Shown in pieces: positions 29,639-39,429 of a DNA stretch of 64,000 nucleotides. The position numbers and the translations under genes are program-made. Below the pieces are notes generated by a model, which worked only from the letters and a program-made list of their open reading frames with translations, was not told the origin of the DNA and made no database searches. The stretch's first letter is position 1. Each line of letters opens with the position of its first letter. Source of the DNA: Rhodococcus rhodnii (GTDB taxonomy: Bacteria > Actinomycetota > Actinomycetes > Mycobacteriales > Pseudonocardiaceae); contig JOAA01000010.1 in assembly GCA_000720375.1 (NCBI GenBank), forward strand, positions 186,001 through 250,000, written 5' to 3'.

Positions 29639-30628
29639 ATGGGGAAATCCGGCGGGTACATGGCCATCGGCGAGGTCATGGCGCACTGCGGGGGCAATCC
29701 GGCCGAAGCGGCGAAATACTTCGCGGCCGCCATCGCGGAAGCGCCCGGGAGTGCGGAGCCGTACGCGGGTCTCGCCGAGCTGCGGGATGCCCAGCCTGCG
29801 GTGGTCGAGATGCTGCGGCAAGGTGGCTCGGCGTCGATTGTCGCGGCATACGCCTACCTCGCCTTCCTCGACGGTGACATGGACGAGGCGGCCATGTCGA
29901 TCGGCTCGGTGGTGGGTGTCCGGCCCGGCATCCCCTGGGCCGACGCGCCTTGGTTCAGTGACCGCGCGTTTCTGCACGGCGTGAGTCCGGCGGCGTTCGC
30001 GGAGGCGGCGCTCAGGACGATGGACGGTGGGCACGACCTCGACAGTGACGACATGCGGGACCGCTTCCGGCCGTGGTTCCGGGCGGTCGACGTGCTGGCC
30101 GAGCGGGATCAAGATCCGGAAGCATTGGCGCGTTTCGCGATGATGCTCCGCGCATGCGGACGCACCGACGCCGCCTTCGCCCTGTGCGATAGGGCCGAGC
30201 CGACGACGATGATGGTCGAGGTCGTGCGGGCGGGCACCTGGCGGAGGCTCGGCGAGTGGGACCGCGCCGCCGAAGCCTTCCGCCGAGCCATCGACCTGGA
30301 GCCGGACAACTGGTCGCTCTATCTCGACCTGGCCGACGCACATGTCCAACTCGGCGACTTCGCCGCCGCGGTCGACGCGACAAGCCAAGGCCTGCGACAC
30401 GGCCCCGACGAGCCCAGCCTCAAAGCCGCACACGCCGCCTATCGCACGAGGTTGTCCGGCTCTGCCGACGACCTCGCGGCCTTGGTCGAGCTGGCGCCGG
30501 AGATCGAGGACCCGTCGTATCTCCAGCACCTCATCGGCGTCGCAGTCCAAAACCCTGACCTGCCCGCGAAAGCCGTGCAGAAAGCTCTCAACTTGAAGCC
30601 AGGGAGCAGACGACCAACACGACCGTGA
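29639..30628 (+). CDS. Tetratricopeptide-repeat protein
   Basis: The product is 329 aa and entirely helical. Several TPR-like units are visible: NPAEAAKYFAAAIAEAPGSAEPYAGLAEL, and GEWDRAAEAFRRAIDLEPD with NWSLYLDLADAHVQLGD. TPR proteins mediate protein contacts; no enzyme motif is present. TACGCT lies 8 nt before the ATG. The 3' end overlaps the convergent cobS by 41 nt. Confidence 0.85.
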   Translation: MGKSGGYMAIGEVMAHCGGNPAEAAKYFAAAIAEAPGSAEPYAGLAELRDAQPAVVEMLRQGGSASIVAAYAYLAFLDGDMDEAAMSIGSVVGVRPGIPWADAPWFSDRAFLHGVSPAAFAEAALRTMDGGHDLDSDDMRDRFRPWFRAVDVLAERDQDPEALARFAMMLRACGRTDAAFALCDRAEPTTMMVEVVRAGTWRRLGEWDRAAEAFRRAIDLEPDNWSLYLDLADAHVQLGDFAAAVDATSQGLRHGPDEPSLKAAHAAYRTRLSGSADDLAALVELAPEIEDPSYLQHLIGVAVQNPDLPAKAVQKALNLKPGSRRPTRP

Positions 30629-31301
30629 CGGTCAATTCACAAGCTGCACCGAGGACGTCGCCGGTGATGCCGCCGAGTCGTCGGCGCACGTGAGCCACGA
30701 AAGCCACAAGCACCGCAGCGGCAACCACAACGGCCAGTGGACCGGCCCAAAGCCGGGACGGAACGACCGGAATAGCCACCGCCCCAAGGAACACAAGCCA
30801 CCCGACCGGCACGTAAACCGGCTGCGACCCGGCCACGAGCGCACCCAGCCCAGAAGGCCGGGCGGCGGGCACGCCGTGACGGCAGCACCACGAGAAAGCC
30901 GCCCGCCCAGCCGCGAAAGCGACAACCACGGCTCCCCAGTGGACAGAAGCGAGCGAAACCGCCTGCAGCCCAAGCACAACGATCAGGGCGACGACAGCAA
31001 AAGCACCGACGCCGCCCTCCTTCATCACAGCCAAAGCCCGTTCAGGCGGCCCGTAACACCCCAACCCGTCGGCCGTGTCGGCCAGGCCATCGAGGTGCAT
31101 GCCCCGCGTCGCCAGTGCCACGAGCCCAACGCATAAAAACCCGCCAAGGAGCCCGGGCACCCCCTGCAACACGGCCGCCACAAGCAATCCGAGGACCACG
31201 CCGACGACGGGCGCCACCGCGATCGCGCGGCGGCCTGCCCGGGCGTCGACGTGGTCCACGCGGATGGGCAGGACCGTGAGCCACGAAAAGGCGAGCTGCA
31301 C
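30588..31301 (-). CDS. cobS: Adenosylcobinamide-GDP ribazoletransferase (cobalamin synthase)
   Basis: The product is 237 aa, with six or more membrane helices. MHLDGLADTADGLGCYGPPERALAVMK is the CobS/CobV signature region with the metal-binding aspartates. It joins adenosylcobinamide-GDP to alpha-ribazole, the last step of nucleotide-loop assembly, at the membrane. The GTG start overlaps the cobT stop by one base (TAGTG, 31299-31303). Its 3' end overlaps the TPR gene in the opposite direction. Confidence 0.95.
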   Translation of the reverse strand: MQLAFSWLTVLPIRVDHVDARAGRRAIAVAPVVGVVLGLLVAAVLQGVPGLLGGFLCVGLVALATRGMHLDGLADTADGLGCYGPPERALAVMKEGGVGAFAVVALIVVLGLQAVSLASVHWGAVVVAFAAGRAAFSWCCRHGVPAARPSGLGALVAGSQPVYVPVGWLVFLGAVAIPVVPSRLWAGPLAVVVAAAVLVAFVAHVRRRLGGITGDVLGAACELTVTVVLVVCSLASS

Positions 31302-32338
31302 TAGTCCGCGGGCCCGGAGATGTTGGCGTCCTGGAACGTCGCCATCTCCGCCAGGATCCGGGTCGCCATCGCGACCAATGGCAACGCCGCCAGCGCGCCG
31401 GAGCCTTCACCGAGGCGCATGTCCATCTCCAGCAACGGTTCCAGACCCAGCTGCTCGAGTGCCAGCTTGTGCGAGGGCTCGGTGGACTGGTGCCCGGCCA
31501 CCCACCACAGCCGCGCACCGGGCGCCAGCTCTTCGGCAACCAGTGCCGCCGCGGTCGACACCACGCCATCGAGGATGACCGGGGTCTTGCGGACCGATGC
31601 CTGGGCGAGGAACCCCGCCATCGCGGCGATGTCAGCGCCTGCCGTCGTCCGCAGCAACGCCATCGGTTCCGCGCTGACCTGGCGGGCGCGGCGCAGGGCG
31701 TCACGGATCGCGGCGGTCTTGCGCATCCACGTCTGGTCGTCGATTCCCGTGCCACGACCGACCACGGCGACCGGCTCGGCGCCCGTCAGCGCGGCCACGA
31801 GCACCGCGGCAGGGGTCGTGTTGCCGATCCCCATGTCCCCGGCGATCAGCAGGTCCGCTCCGCCATCGACTTCCTGGTCCGCGATCGTCTTGCCCGCTTC
31901 GACCGCCGCCTTGACCTCGTCCTCGGTCAGTGCGTCCTCATGGTCGATCGAGCCCGAGCTCTTCCGCACCTTGAACTCGGCGACGGACTCGGCCACGTCG
32001 GACGCCACCGACATGTCGACCACACGGACCGTCGCACCAGCCGTCGTCGCGAGGACGTTCACCGCCGCGCCGCCGTTGAGGAAGTTCGCCACCATCTGCC
32101 CGGTGACCTCGGTCGGATACGCCGAGACGCCCTTGGCCGCGATGCCGTGGTCACCGGCGAAGACGACCACCCGCGGCCGGGTGAACGGCTTCGGCGGGCA
32201 GACGCCCTGGCACGACGCCACCCACACCCCGAGCTGTTCGAGTTTGCCCAGCGCGCCCGCCGGCTTGGTCAGCCGGTCCTGCCTGGCCAGCGCATCGCGC
32301 TTAGCCGATTCGTCGGGTGGGGAAACGTACGGGAACAC
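31301..32338 (-). CDS. cobT: Nicotinate-nucleotide:dimethylbenzimidazole phosphoribosyltransferase
   Basis: The product is 345 aa. [45 protein letters not shown] and the C-terminal [11 protein letters not shown] with the catalytic glutamate identify CobT. It makes alpha-ribazole phosphate from nicotinate mononucleotide and dimethylbenzimidazole. GTG start with GGAGG upstream. It lies 12 nt after cobU and overlaps cobS, forming a cobUTS operon. Confidence 0.97.
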   Translation of the reverse strand: MFPYVSPPDESAKRDALARQDRLTKPAGALGKLEQLGVWVASCQGVCPPKPFTRPRVVVFAGDHGIAAKGVSAYPTEVTGQMVANFLNGGAAVNVLATTAGATVRVVDMSVASDVAESVAEFKVRKSSGSIDHEDALTEDEVKAAVEAGKTIADQEVDGGADLLIAGDMGIGNTTPAAVLVAALTGAEPVAVVGRGTGIDDQTWMRKTAAIRDALRRARQVSAEPMALLRTTAGADIAAMAGFLAQASVRKTPVILDGVVSTAAALVAEELAPGARLWWVAGHQSTEPSHKLALEQLGLEPLLEMDMRLGEGSGALAALPLVAMATRILAEMATFQDANISGPAD

Positions 32339-32350
32339 CCCAAACCTCCG

Positions 32351-32878
32351 TTAACGCAACCGCATCGGAATACCGGCCACGAGCAGGAGGACCTCGTCAC
32401 AGCGTTGCGCCAACGCCGTGTTGAGGGCACCGAGCTCGTCGCGGAAGAGCCTGCCAGAGCGCGTGTGCGGGACGACGCCCAGGCCGACCTCCGCCGACAC
32501 GAGCACCACCCGTGCCTCGGTCGCCGCGACCGCCTCGACCAACATGGCGCCCTCCCGACGGACTAAATCCAGGCCCGCGCCCTCCCACGCGCCCGCCGCG
32601 TCCATCACGCCGGTGAGCCACGTAGCGATGTCGTCGACCAGCGTCCACCCCTTCGCAGCCCGCACGACGTCAGCAAGCTCACGGGACGCCTCGACCGTGC
32701 GCCACGTATGCGGACGGCGCGCGATGTGCGCGTCGATCCTCGCCGTCCACTCCGGATCGTTCGGGTCCCGGCGGCCAGTGGCCACGTACAGGACCTCCTC
32801 GTCGGCCGGAAGCAGGCCTTCCGCGTGTGCCGACTTGCCGGATCGCGCCCCGCCCAAAACCAGTGTCCTGCGCGTCAC
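32351..32878 (-). CDS. cobU: Adenosylcobinamide kinase / GTP:adenosylcobinamide-phosphate guanylyltransferase
   Basis: The product is 175 aa. The P-loop LVLGGARSGKS (residues 7-16), VLYVATGRRDPNDPEW, RRPHTWRTVEA (the guanylylated histidine) and VSAEVGLGVVPHTRSGRLFRD are the CobU signatures. It phosphorylates adenosylcobinamide and adds GMP. The GTG at 32878 follows GAGGG and is preferred over an upstream in-frame start. It is the first gene of the cobUTS operon. I see no cobalamin riboswitch in the 64-nt upstream gap. Confidence 0.95.
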   Translation of the reverse strand: MTRRTLVLGGARSGKSAHAEGLLPADEEVLYVATGRRDPNDPEWTARIDAHIARRPHTWRTVEASRELADVVRAAKGWTLVDDIATWLTGVMDAAGAWEGAGLDLVRREGAMLVEAVAATEARVVLVSAEVGLGVVPHTRSGRLFRDELGALNTALAQRCDEVLLLVAGIPMRLR

Positions 32879-32942
32879 ATGTCCCTCACGTCGCCGGGTG
32901 ACATAGCCTCGGGCCAAAGCTACCGCTTGAGCAGGAGTCGAT

Positions 32943-33140
32943 GTGGACTATCGATGGCGCTGTCAGGACGAGCGCGGCCGAGACATCCCCGGCAACGAGA
33001 CCCTGTTCGCCGGGCAGACCGAGGCCGAGGACTGGCTGAGAAGCTCATGGCAGGACCTGCTGGCCGCCGGAGTCGACCGGGTGACGCTGCTGCACGGCGA
33101 GGCCGAGGTCTACGGCCCGATGAGCCTGCACGCGCCCTAA
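32943..33140 (+). CDS. Small conserved-type hypothetical protein (65 aa)
   Basis: The product is 65 aa (YRWRCQDERGRDIPGNETLF; WLRSSWQDLLAAGVDRVTLL). AGGAG lies 5-6 nt before the GTG at 32943. The composition is protein-like and it is divergent from cobU. The function is unknown; no motif or membrane segment is seen. The 247 nt that follow hold a repeat array and a hairpin. Confidence 0.75.
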   Translation: MDYRWRCQDERGRDIPGNETLFAGQTEAEDWLRSSWQDLLAAGVDRVTLLHGEAEVYGPMSLHAP

Positions 33141-33147
33141 CCGATCA

Positions 33148-33344
33148 GGGCACGCCCAGCCGAAGTGAAGGCTCGCCCCCGAACCACAGCGAAGGCTCGC
33201 CCAGCCACCAACGAGGCGCGCCCCAAGAACAGTGGAGGCGCGCCTCAGCCACAGAACGGCGCGCCCTAAGCAGTCGTCGGCGCGCCGACCCAGCCACAAA
33301 GCGCGCCGAAGTAACCACAGCGCACGCCGAAACCAAGCAGCAAA
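33148..33344. repeat. Degenerate tandem array of GGCGCGCC-type units, period 21-24 bp
   Basis: Units begin at 33148, 33170, 33194, 33215, 33237, 33258, 33279, 33300 and 33322. Each is GGCGCGCC or a one-to-two-base variant, followed by 13-16 A/C-rich bases (such as CAGCCACA). The spacing is about two helical turns. It fills the gap between the 65-aa gene and the ilvE terminator, and no convincing protein is encoded. Confidence 0.75.
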
Positions 33345-33375
33345 GCGCCCTGCCACCACCAAGATGACAGGGCGC
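33345..33375 (-). terminator. Hairpin downstream of ilvE
   Basis: An 8-bp stem (GCGCCCTG at 33345-33352, CAGGGCGC at 33368-33375) with a 15-nt loop lies 12 nt past the ilvE stop. It is a modest terminator candidate. Confidence 0.5.
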
Positions 33376-33387
33376 CAGAAAACCTCG

Positions 33388-34479
<1,092 letters not shown>

Positions 34480-34581
34480 GGGAGTACGTTAGTCGTCGTT
34501 AGCTTCGAAGAAAATCCGTATCCCGAGGATCGGACGTCCTACTTTCGGGTACACCCTCGCCGCGCGCACTACGATGGCGTT

Positions 34582-34872
34582 GTGGCGAACACACAACAGA
34601 ACGCCGTGAGCGCTGGTACCGGCTCGGATTTCCGGGTCGCCGCCCTGGGCGCGATCATGCCGTTCGGACTAGGCATGCTGGTGCTGGTCGGCTACGCGTG
34701 GATCGGCGTCTTCGGCATCGTCCTCGGCCTGCTCGGCGCGGTGTGGTGGGCGGTGTGGTGGCGCCGCAAGCACAACAAGAAGTTCTTCCCGCGTGACGTC
34801 GAGGGCGGCCCGTACGTGCTCACCCTCGTACTCACCGTCATCTTGCTGATCGCGGCGCTTGCCAGCATCTAG
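34582..34872 (+). CDS. Small two- to three-helix membrane protein (96 aa)
   Basis: The product is 96 aa: a short N-terminus (VANTQQNAVSAGTGSDF), hydrophobic segments about 20-55 (ALGAIMPFGLGMLVLVGYAW, GIVLGLLGAVWWAVWW), a basic loop RRKHNKKFFPRDVEGG and a final helix (VLTLVLTVILLIAALA). The function is unknown. The GTG has TACGAT 6 nt upstream (34570-34575), suggesting a leaderless transcript. The stop codon begins a 17-bp tandem repeat. Confidence 0.8.
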   Translation: MANTQQNAVSAGTGSDFRVAALGAIMPFGLGMLVLVGYAWIGVFGIVLGLLGAVWWAVWWRRKHNKKFFPRDVEGGPYVLTLVLTVILLIAALASI

Positions 34873-34914
34873 CTCTTGACAGCCATCAGTTCTTGACAGC
34901 CATCAGTTCTTGAC
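34871..34914. repeat. 17-bp tandem repeat across two convergent stop codons
   Basis: Two full copies (34871-34887, one mismatch; 34888-34904, AGTTCTTGACAGCCATC) and a 10-nt third copy (34905-34914). The TAG of the small membrane protein gene (34870-34872) and the TGA of gcvT (34903-34905 on the minus strand) both fall in it. Confidence 0.9.
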
Positions 34915-35994
34915 GTTGGTCTGCACGAACGGCGCCTTCACGACCTCGCAGCGCAGTTTGCGGCCACGCACGTCCAGCGTGACCTCCGCGCCGACGTCGA
35001 TGCCCGCCGAGGTGTCGATGAGCGCCAGCGCGATCCCGGTCTTCAGGGTCGGGGAGAACGTGCCGGACGTGGTCACGCCGATCTGCTTGCCGTCGGCGTC
35101 CAGCACGGGCATGTCCGGACGCGGGACGCCACGGTCGAGCGCACGCAGGCAGCGCAGCCGTCGCGCGGGCTCCTTGCGCTCGGCGATCAGCGCCTCGCGG
35201 CCCCAGAACTCGTCTTTCTTCCAGCCGACCGCCCACGTCGACCCGGCCTGCACCGGGCTGATCTCCAGGGACAGCTCGTGGCCGTGCAGCGGGTAGCCCA
35301 TCTCGGTGCGCAGCGTGTCCCGGGCGCCCAGACCGCACGGCACGCCGCCTGCCTCACGCAGCGCCTCCCATACGACCGGCGCGTCGCCCCACGCGGGGAT
35401 GAGCTCGTAGCCATGCTCGCCGGTGTAGCCCGTACGGCACACCCGCACCTGGATGCCACGCCATTCGGCGTCGCGGTACGCCATGTACTCGAGCTCGGTC
35501 GGCAGGCCGAGGCCGTCGAGCAGCTCCGCCGAACGCGGGCCTTGCACGGCCAGCACGGCGTGCTGGCGGTGCTCGTCGGTGACTGAGATGCCCTCCGGCG
35601 CCGCTTCGATCAGCCTGCGCGCCACTTCGGCGGTGTTGGCCGCGTTCGGCACCAGGAAGACGTCCTCCGGGCCGACCAGGTAGACGATGATGTCGTCGAC
35701 CGTGCCGCCGGTCTCGGTGCAGCACAGCGTGTACTGGGCCTTGCCCGGTGCGATCCGGTTGAGGTCGTTGGTCAGGCACCGGTTGACGAAGTCCGCCGCG
35801 CCCGGCCCGGTCACCCGGACCTTGCCCAGGTGGGACACGTCGAAGATGCCGACGTTCTCGCGGACGGCCGTGTGCTCGGCGACCACGCCCGTCTTGTACT
35901 GGATCGGCATCTCCCAGCCCCCGAACGGGGCGAAGGTGGCGTCAAGGCTCGCGTGCAGGTCGTGCAAGGGCCCTCGTAGCAGCTGCTCAGTCAC
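34903..35994 (-). CDS. gcvT: Glycine cleavage system aminomethyltransferase (T protein)
   Basis: The product is 363 aa. [51 protein letters not shown] and [14 protein letters not shown] match GcvT. It transfers the methylene group from lipoyl-bound aminomethyl on the H protein to tetrahydrofolate, releasing ammonia. GTG start with TAAGTT 7 nt upstream (36002-36007), so it is probably leaderless. gcvH and gcvP are not in the window. Position matches M. tuberculosis Rv2211c. Confidence 0.97.
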   Translation of the reverse strand: MTEQLLRGPLHDLHASLDATFAPFGGWEMPIQYKTGVVAEHTAVRENVGIFDVSHLGKVRVTGPGAADFVNRCLTNDLNRIAPGKAQYTLCCTETGGTVDDIIVYLVGPEDVFLVPNAANTAEVARRLIEAAPEGISVTDEHRQHAVLAVQGPRSAELLDGLGLPTELEYMAYRDAEWRGIQVRVCRTGYTGEHGYELIPAWGDAPVVWEALREAGGVPCGLGARDTLRTEMGYPLHGHELSLEISPVQAGSTWAVGWKKDEFWGREALIAERKEPARRLRCLRALDRGVPRPDMPVLDADGKQIGVTTSGTFSPTLKTGIALALIDTSAGIDVGAEVTLDVRGRKLRCEVVKAPFVQTNVKN

Positions 35995-36004
35995 GCCAGC
36001 GAAC

Positions 36005-36457
36005 TTACAAGACGGGCTTGGCGACCATGTCGAGGACGATCAGGAGCATCACCGCGGCCTGCGCGATGGCCACCCGGCGAACGGTCTTGATCTTCGCTTG
36101 GACGTCGGGCGCGTCGGCGCCGTGCTGCTCGGCGGCCTCGAGGATCTTGCGGGACTGCGGCGTCAGGTAGCCGATCCCCAGCACCAGCAGGATCACGAAG
36201 CCGAGCAGGCCGAGCAGGATCCACAGGTCGCCGAAGGAGAAGCCGACCACGACCACCAGCGCGATGCCGAACAGCAGCGCGAGGATCGCGGAGACGGCCT
36301 GCAGCCGGTTGCCCAGCCAGTCCGAGTCGAGGATGAACTGCACGGTCCGTTCCGGGCCTTCCCGTAAGGCACGGGAACCGATGGCCAGCATGCCGATGTG
36401 GCTGCCGATCCAGATCGCGGCGAAGGAGATGTGTCCGAGCAGCAGAACCTCACGCAT
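36005..36457 (-). CDS. DUF2269-type integral membrane protein
   Basis: The product is 150 aa with four membrane helices ([79 protein letters not shown]). The early [11 protein letters not shown] with its histidine recalls the DUF2269/CopD-like group, whose function is poorly known. GGGAGATC lies before the ATG. It follows the permease gene by 21 nt on the same strand, so it is probably co-transcribed. Confidence 0.8.
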   Translation of the reverse strand: MREVLLLGHISFAAIWIGSHIGMLAIGSRALREGPERTVQFILDSDWLGNRLQAVSAILALLFGIALVVVVGFSFGDLWILLGLLGFVILLVLGIGYLTPQSRKILEAAEQHGADAPDVQAKIKTVRRVAIAQAAVMLLIVLDMVAKPVL

Positions 36458-36478
36458 GATCGATCTCCCTCGGGCTGG

Positions 36479-37732
36479 CTACTTTCTGGCGTACCTCGAG
36501 CTGATGGCGCCGGCGACGCAGCCGACGAACATCACGAGCACCACGACGACCAGGTACTTCACCGACATGTTCATCCCGATGAGCACCGAGAAGCCCAGCC
36601 CGAAGCACGCCGCGCGACGCGGCCATGTGCGGTCCGCGGGCATGAGCAGACGGGCGGCCGCGTTGGTGAACGCGTAGTAGAACAACAGCAGGCACGCGGC
36701 CACGCCGATCGCCTGCGGCGGGTTGAGCAGCGCCGCGGCAACGGCCACGGCCGCGCCGCTGAGCACAGCGGCGGGCGCGGAAACGCCGCGCGACCCCACG
36801 ATCGCCAACGCGGGTGGGACGTCGGAGAACTCGGCCATCGCGCTGAGCGTGCGCCTGATCGAGCCGATCGCCATCAGCAGGCCGAACAACGTCGCGATGC
36901 CGGCGACTCCGGCCATGAGCGGCTGCAACGACTGGGCGTCGGCGGCCGCGAGGGCGTCCATCAGGGGCGCGGGCGACAGCGCCAGCCTGGGCCCGCCGAG
37001 CTGGTGCAATGCGGCACCGGCGACGGCGACGGTGACCACCAGCGTGCCGACCATGATCACCGGGATGGCGACGTGCAGCTGGCGGACCGAGTACTCCTGC
37101 TCGGACGAGGACGTGACCTGCTCGAACCCGAGAAAACCGAAGAACATCAGACCAGCGGCGGCGAGCAGCCCGCTCGGATCGTCCGTGCCGTTGATACCGC
37201 CTTCGACGTCCGCGGGCAGCGGTAACGCCTCTGGCGGCGCGATCGCGAACGCCACAGCCACGAACAACGCGAGCCCAACGAGTGTGATCACGAGCACGGC
37301 CGCAGTCACGCCGCGAGAAGGCCGGACGCCGAACGCGTCCGCCGCCGCAGCGATCAGGCTCACCACGATCGCGGCGGTCACCGGGTACTGCGGCACCACG
37401 TACACACCGAACGTGCCCGCGATCGCGGCGCCCGCGACGATCCGGCCGACCAGCGCGGTGCTGCCGGCCATCCGGCCAGGCAGAACACCCAGCTGGTGGC
37501 GGCTGTAGAGGTATCCCCCGCCGATGCCGATGAACCGGCGCGACTGGTCCGATGTGGAGAACCCGCCGCACAACGCGGCCAGGAAGGCGATCACGACACC
37601 GAGCAGCAGCCAGGTCCCGGCCTCGGCCGCCGCGGGCGAGATGGCGACCAGCAGGCCGGCCCCCAGCATCGCGGACAGCCCAGGCACCACTCCGGCGGTC
37701 ACCTTCAGCCGGTCGGGGACGGCAGGTTGCAC
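36479..37732 (-). CDS. APC-superfamily amino acid permease-like transporter
   Basis: The product is 417 aa with about 11-12 membrane helices. GVVPGLSAMLGAGLLVAISPA resembles the G-rich first helix of APC permeases, and GLMFFGFLGFEQVTSSSEQ is the conserved helix 6 region (usually FxGFE). The substrate is not evident. The start is probably the GTG at 37732. It lies upstream of the DUF2269-type gene on the same strand. Confidence 0.88.
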   Translation of the reverse strand: MQPAVPDRLKVTAGVVPGLSAMLGAGLLVAISPAAAEAGTWLLLGVVIAFLAALCGGFSTSDQSRRFIGIGGGYLYSRHQLGVLPGRMAGSTALVGRIVAGAAIAGTFGVYVVPQYPVTAAIVVSLIAAAADAFGVRPSRGVTAAVLVITLVGLALFVAVAFAIAPPEALPLPADVEGGINGTDDPSGLLAAAGLMFFGFLGFEQVTSSSEQEYSVRQLHVAIPVIMVGTLVVTVAVAGAALHQLGGPRLALSPAPLMDALAAADAQSLQPLMAGVAGIATLFGLLMAIGSIRRTLSAMAEFSDVPPALAIVGSRGVSAPAAVLSGAAVAVAAALLNPPQAIGVAACLLLFYYAFTNAAARLLMPADRTWPRRAACFGLGFSVLIGMNMSVKYLVVVVLVMFVGCVAGAISSRYARK

Positions 37733-37886
37733 CCGGACACAGTGTCAGACCGGCCCGGTGAACAGGAACAGCTCGGCACTTGGTTCACTCGTTTTCTCCA
37801 TCACCTCTCGTCACCCTCACGGGTCACGCGTCGAGGCGATGTCGTTAGCATGCGTCACTATCAACCGTCCCGACGAGGAGTAGCCA

Positions 37887-39365
37887 GTGACCGCCCCCAA
37901 ACTCGCCCTGTCCGACAACGCAGTCACCGACATCACGGCAGACGTCGTGGTGATCGGGACAGTGCAGCAGGACGGCGGAGGCTTCACCCTCGCTCCGGGT
38001 GGCGAGGCCGTCGACGCCGTGTTCGACGGATCCCTCGTCGACGTGCTGACCAGCCTCGGCGCCACCGGCAAGGCCGAAGAGACGGTGAAGGTCCCGACGC
38101 TCGGCAAGCTCAAGGCGGGCGTCGTGCTCGCGGTGGGTCTCGGCAAGGCCGACCCCACGGCCGAGCAGGTCCGCCGGGCCGCCGGTGCCTCGGCCCGCGC
38201 GCTGACCGGCGTGAAGCGTGCGCACAGCTTCCTGTCCCTCGTGGACCTGCAGGCCGCGATCGAAGGCACGGTGCTGGGCGCGTACACCTTCACCGAGTAC
38301 AAATCGGACTCGGGCGACGGACCGGTCGGCCGCGTGGACTTCTCCGCGGCGAACAACAAGGACAACAAGGCCACGCTGAAGGCCGCCACCGCGATCGCCG
38401 AGGCCGTGGCGACCGCCCGCGACCTGATCAACACCCCGCCCAACGACCTCTACCCGGCGTCCTTCGCCCAGCGGGCGACTCAGCTGGGTGAGGCGAGCGG
38501 CCTGACCGTCGAGGTGCTCGACGAGAAGGCGCTGCGCAAGGGCGGTTACGGCGGCATCCTCGGCGTCGGCAGCGGCTCGTCCCGGCTGCCCCGGCTGGTT
38601 CGCCTGTCCTACAAGGGCCCCAAGGCGTCCAAGAAGGTCGCGTTGGTCGGCAAGGGCATCACGTTCGACACCGGCGGCATCTCGATCAAGCCGGCGGCGA
38701 ACATGGACGAGATGACCTCCGACATGTCCGGTGCGGCGGCCGTGGTCGCGGCGGTCGTGCTGGCGGCGAAGCTGAAGTTCCCGCTCGAAGTGATCGCGAC
38801 CGTGCCGATCGCCGAGAACATGCCGTCCGGCACCTCGTACCGCCCGGGTGACGTGCTGACGATGTACGGCGGCAAGACCGTCGAGGTGCTCAACACCGAC
38901 GCCGAAGGCAGGCTGATCCTGGCGGACGCGATCGTGCGCGCGGGCGAGGACGACCCGGATTACCTGATCGAGACGGCGACCCTGACCGGCGCCCAGGTTG
39001 TGGCGCTGGGCAAGCGCACCGCGGGCGTGATGGGCTCGGACGACTTCCGTGACCGCGTGGCCGGCATCGGCCAGGCCGTGGGCGAGAACGCGTGGGCCAT
39101 GCCGTTGCCGGAGGAGCTGCGGTCCGATTTGGACTCCCGGGTCGCCGACCTGGCGAACGTCACCGGCCACCGGTGGGGCGGAATGCTTGCCGCGGGCCTG
39201 TTCCTGAAGGAGTTCGTGCCGGACGGCCTGGAGTGGGCGCACATCGACGTGGCCGGCCCGGCGTACAACAGCGGCGGCGCCTTCGGCTACACGACCCGTG
39301 GCGGCACAGGCGTTCCAGTTAGGACGATCGCCGCTGTGCTGGCGGACATCGCCGAGAACGGCTGA
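37887..39365 (+). CDS. pepA: Leucyl aminopeptidase (M17)
   Basis: The product is 492 aa. The C-terminal catalytic domain has [16 protein letters not shown] (metal ligands), [24 protein letters not shown] (the M17 signature) and the bicarbonate/arginine region. It removes N-terminal residues, preferring leucine, with two metal ions, as a cytoplasmic hexamer. GAGGAG lies 8-10 nt before the GTG. Position matches M. tuberculosis Rv2213 (pepB). A 46-bp palindrome follows 15 nt after the stop. Confidence 0.96.
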   Translation: MTAPKLALSDNAVTDITADVVVIGTVQQDGGGFTLAPGGEAVDAVFDGSLVDVLTSLGATGKAEETVKVPTLGKLKAGVVLAVGLGKADPTAEQVRRAAGASARALTGVKRAHSFLSLVDLQAAIEGTVLGAYTFTEYKSDSGDGPVGRVDFSAANNKDNKATLKAATAIAEAVATARDLINTPPNDLYPASFAQRATQLGEASGLTVEVLDEKALRKGGYGGILGVGSGSSRLPRLVRLSYKGPKASKKVALVGKGITFDTGGISIKPAANMDEMTSDMSGAAAVVAAVVLAAKLKFPLEVIATVPIAENMPSGTSYRPGDVLTMYGGKTVEVLNTDAEGRLILADAIVRAGEDDPDYLIETATLTGAQVVALGKRTAGVMGSDDFRDRVAGIGQAVGENAWAMPLPEELRSDLDSRVADLANVTGHRWGGMLAAGLFLKEFVPDGLEWAHIDVAGPAYNSGGAFGYTTRGGTGVPVRTIAAVLADIAENG

Positions 39366-39380
39366 AGTACCAGCGTGGGA

Positions 39381-39426
39381 CTCGTGAGTGTTTTGGCCGG
39401 TTAGAACCGGCCAAAACACTCACGAG
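39381..39426. repeat. 46-bp perfect palindrome, copy 2
   Basis: Same sequence as copy 1 (24457-24502), base for base. It lies between the convergent pepA and LVIVD genes, 15 nt and 3 nt from their stop codons. With copy 3 it flanks the LVIVD gene. Confidence 0.93.
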
Positions 39427-39429
39427 GTT

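Noticed and set aside
32879..32942. Possible cobalamin riboswitch before cobU
   Set aside because: The gap is only 64 nt and shared with a divergent gene; no B12-box-like sequence or multi-helix structure fits.
35995..36010. Possible glycine riboswitch before gcvT
   Set aside because: gcvT appears leaderless, with a -10 box 7 nt before the GTG, so there is no 5' leader to hold one.
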